Source: Brevibacterium sp. W7.2 (lineage in GTDB: Bacteria; Actinomycetota; Actinomycetes; Actinomycetales; Brevibacteriaceae). From it: DNA of 64,000 nucleotides. The stretch is taken from contig NZ_CP073089.1 of the NCBI RefSeq assembly GCF_018137945.1, positions 62,001-126,000 on the forward strand. The letters are read 5' to 3'. The position numbers and the translations under genes are program-made. Numbering within the stretch: position 1 is the first letter of the stretch; each line of letters begins with the position of its first letter. This document shows positions 62,079 to 64,000 of this stretch, piece after piece. The notes below the pieces were generated by a model. It did no database searches, was not told the DNA's origin, and saw only the letters and a list, made by a program, of their open reading frames with translations.

Positions 62079-63080
62079 ATGGAAGTTCTGGACACTCGCG
62101 GGCTCGTCGCGCTCCGCGCCGTCGCCGATGCCGGATCGGTCGCGGCAGCGGCGACGCGGCTCGACTGGAGCCAGCCGACCGTCAACCATCACCTCGCGAA
62201 TCTCGAACGCACGCTCGGGGCGACCCTCATCGAGCGCACCCCCCGCGGTTCGCATCCGACGACCGTCGGCAGCCTCGTCGTCACTCGGGCGGTGGAGATC
62301 CTCGGTCTCGCCGACCGCCTCGTCGACGAGGTGGCGCTGTGGCGGGATTCGCAGGCGGTGCCGGTGAAGATCGGGGCCGTGCCCACGGTCGGCGCGCGTG
62401 TCATCCCGCTGCTTCACCACGAGCTGCAGAAGCGTCCGCGGTGGCAGGTCGCCGATGATGCGTCGGCCACGGTGCTCGGGGCTGCGCTCGACGTCACGAT
62501 GGACGAGCATGCGAAGCTCGTCTCCCGGCTCGAGGCCGGCGACCTCGACCTTGCGCTCCTCGTCTCCACCGACGTCGACAAGGTGTGGATCCCGCCGAGC
62601 CTCACGGCGAAGAAGCTCTACTCCGAGCAGCTCTTCCTCTGCGTGCCCAAGGCCGTGGGGCCCGTGCCGATCGATCCGCACGGGCTGCCCGACTTCGCGG
62701 CGCTCGTCACGCAGTCGTGGGCGTTCAGCATCGACCCCGGTGACGCCATCGACGAGGTGATCCGCGCGTTCTGCCTGGCCGCGGGCTTCGAACCCCGGGT
62801 GGGGATGCGGATGGACGACTACGCGGCGATCAACAGGATGATCGCCGCGGGCCTGGCGATCGCGATGATCCCCGAGTCCTCACTGCCCACCGACCCCGAG
62901 ATCGAGATCGTGCCGATGCCCCTGTCGGCCGCCCGCCGGGACGTCCTCCTCGTCTCCCGGGCACCGCAGCTCGGCCCGCGGCAGAAGTCCGCGCGGCACG
63001 ATCCGATCGTCGCCGCCCATTCCGCTGCAGTCGCCGAGGTGGTCGCCGACGTCCGCACCGTCACCGCGGTCTGGAGGTAG
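62079..63080 (+). CDS. LysR-family regulator (divergent from decarboxylase)
   Basis: A 333-residue LysR protein with N-terminal HTH (SVAAAATRLDWSQPTVNHHL, residues about 20-39) and an effector-binding domain (INRMIAAGLAIAMIPESSLP). GAGGGAGAG precedes the ATG. Its divergent orientation and the 90-base shared promoter region (with CTATAGACAGTATTG) suggest it controls the basic amino acid decarboxylase. Confidence 0.88.
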   Translation: MEVLDTRGLVALRAVADAGSVAAAATRLDWSQPTVNHHLANLERTLGATLIERTPRGSHPTTVGSLVVTRAVEILGLADRLVDEVALWRDSQAVPVKIGAVPTVGARVIPLLHHELQKRPRWQVADDASATVLGAALDVTMDEHAKLVSRLEAGDLDLALLVSTDVDKVWIPPSLTAKKLYSEQLFLCVPKAVGPVPIDPHGLPDFAALVTQSWAFSIDPGDAIDEVIRAFCLAAGFEPRVGMRMDDYAAINRMIAAGLAIAMIPESSLPTDPEIEIVPMPLSAARRDVLLVSRAPQLGPRQKSARHDPIVAAHSAAVAEVVADVRTVTAVWR

Positions 63081-63153
63081 GCAGGCGGGCTGTGTGGACC
63101 GCAGTCTGCGGCCCGCGGCGCTGGTCGGTCGGAGCGCCTCGGCGAGGTGGGCC

Positions 63154-63612
63154 TCAGTGCGGCTGCCAGGCGTCTTCGATCGCGACTCTGTCCGTGATCT
63201 CCGGGGGCAGGGTCTTGACCGCGAGGTCGGCCATCGTCACCTTCTCGAGGACATCGCGCAGGGCGAAGCGGGCGGCGACCCACACCTGTTGGAGGCATTC
63301 GGCGGCGTCGTCGTATTCGACGGCCTCGGGCCGCTGGCCGTAGATGGAGACGAGAGGGCCGTCGACGGCGCGGATGACATCGGCGGCGGTCACCTCGGCG
63401 GCTGGGCGGGAGAACCGCCACCCTCCGGACTTCCCGCGGACGGAGACGAGGATCCCCGCGCGACGCAGGTCGGCGAGGATCGACTGGAGGAAGCCTTTGG
63501 GTATGTCCTGCCGGCGTCCGAGCTCGTCGGCGCTGATGGGATCGCCGTCAACAGCGCCCGCGATCTCGATGAGCGCGCGCAGGGCGTAGTCGGATTTCGT
63601 CGTGACCCGCAT
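63154..63612 (-). CDS. Rrf2-family regulator lacking the Fe-S cysteine triad
   Basis: A 152-residue Rrf2 protein: MRVTTKSDYALRALIEIA, winged HTH (IPKGFLQSILADLRRAGILV) and the wing SVRGKSGGWRFSRPA. Only one cysteine is present (AAECLQQVW) where IscR/NsrR have three, so it probably does not hold a classical [2Fe-2S] or [4Fe-4S] cluster, similar to CymR/RsrR-like variants. It is monocistronic as far as seen; the gap to the right holds a terminator and repeats. Confidence 0.9.
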   Translation of the reverse strand: MRVTTKSDYALRALIEIAGAVDGDPISADELGRRQDIPKGFLQSILADLRRAGILVSVRGKSGGWRFSRPAAEVTAADVIRAVDGPLVSIYGQRPEAVEYDDAAECLQQVWVAARFALRDVLEKVTMADLAVKTLPPEITDRVAIEDAWQPH

Positions 63613-63729
63613 CCCGATATGCTACCGCGCACGGCGGTTCGGTAGCACCCCGTCGTGCCGTCTGAGGGTGCGGAATACGACGGGCGCAGTGCGCTGGTGT
63701 CGGGCTGTCTCACGTTGGCGCGGACACTG

Positions 63730-63762
63730 CAGCCTCGCGGGTCGTGCTGACCCGCGAGGCTG
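63730..63762 (-). terminator. Strong hairpin downstream of the right-edge membrane gene
   Basis: CAGCCTCGCGGGT and ACCCGCGAGGCTG form a perfect 13-bp stem with loop CGTGCTG. It lies past the 3' end of the minus-strand gene at 63888 and before the Rrf2 promoter region. Confidence 0.75.
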
Positions 63763-63774
63763 TCCGTGACCCGT

Positions 63775-63864
63775 GGCTGGCTGGCCCGAGGCTGGTTGGC
63801 CCATGCCTGGCTGAACTGAGCCTGGCTGAACTGAGCCTGACTGATCCGCGCCCGGCTGACCTCG
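63775..63864. repeat. Six tandem 15-bp repeats
   Basis: Units of GCCTGGCTGAACTGA run at exact 15-base steps from 63775; units 3 and 4 (63805-63834) are identical and the others differ at a few positions. In the minus frame open here they would read as Gln-Pro-Gly-Ser-rich pentapeptides, but the real gene to the right stops at 63888 in another frame. Confidence 0.85.
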
Positions 63865-63887
63865 GGGTGGGGTCGGCGGGTGTGGTC

Positions 63888-64000
63888 TCAGGCCTCGGCG
63901 CCGACGGGTTCGGCAGCGGCCTCCGCGCGACGGGTCCTGCGCTCGAGCCGGACGACGTGGATGAGCAGGGAGATCCACCCGAGTGCCAGCGCCGCGAGGA
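63888..64000 (-). CDS. C-terminal end of a membrane protein (truncated by window edge)
   Basis: The last 37 residues before a TGA at 63890-63888: a hydrophobic helix (LAALALGWISLLIHVVRL), then a short Arg- and Ala-rich tail ending VGAEA. The remainder lies right of the window and the family cannot be named. Confidence 0.55.
   Translation of the reverse strand, partial: LAALALGWISLLIHVVRLERRTRRAEAAAEPVGAEA

Noticed and set aside
63622..63978. Separate small gene with Gln-Pro-Gly repeats
   Set aside because: The frame has no ribosome site, runs through a perfect terminator hairpin, and overlaps the clearer membrane-protein end at 63888.

Overview
The window is one stretch of a high-GC, aerobic actinobacterial chromosome. 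GC-rich codon use, a 13E12/DUF222 HNH gene, a DtxR/IdeR-type iron box, CRP/GlxR-type sites and the transporter and regulator families fit a Micrococcales organism such as Brevibacterium. The genus is inference. There is no rRNA, CRISPR array, prophage or complete insertion sequence. The only tRNA gene seen is selenocysteine tRNA.

Layout. 1-5039: end of a formate dehydrogenase operon (alpha subunit cut by the left edge, Fe-S beta subunit, NrfD-type membrane subunit). 5189-5683: three 150-bp repeats. 5745-9555: amidohydrolase and MFS transporter with a divergent TetR regulator. 9562-14197 (minus): SDR, PlsC acyltransferase, AGPS-like FAD enzyme and selD in one tight run; divergent from it, 14332-18258 holds a fatty-acyl-reductase/HAD fusion and two ferritin-like proteins. 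Together these look like a candidate ether-lipid or fatty-alcohol pathway. 18362-21304: YczE-like membrane protein, glucose dehydrogenase and gluconolactonase. 21515-24929: tRNA-Sec, selA, selB. 24949-31916: aldo/keto reductase, MHS transporter plus M20 amidohydrolase with a divergent PucR regulator, VOC protein and DUF2332 protein. 32295-35575: ACS-type transporter and GlcD-type FAD oxidase. 35925-38300: 13E12 HNH gene with a near-consensus promoter. 38461-42529: LysR/EamA pair, then siderophore-interacting protein and iron-siderophore binding lipoprotein around an iron box. 42688-47914: two divergent membrane proteins rich in low-complexity sequence. 48792-59947: OCD-family reductase, LysR, Rieske oxygenase and reductase, proline-racemase-family enzyme, flavin/Fe-S demethylase-like enzyme, GntR and a ProP-like transporter, a probable betaine (perhaps proline-betaine) catabolic locus. 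60387-63612: Orn/Lys/Arg decarboxylase with a divergent LysR, and an Rrf2 regulator. The right edge cuts a membrane protein.

How it fits together. selD, tRNA-Sec, selA and selB form a complete selenocysteine pathway, and the formate dehydrogenase is its likely client, although its Sec/Cys position lies left of the window. Two features recur: in-frame low-complexity inserts in otherwise conserved enzymes, and short GC-rich tandem or hairpin repeats between genes. The octamer CGCCGAGG/CCTCGGCG is strongly over-represented but not seen in the 13E12 gene.
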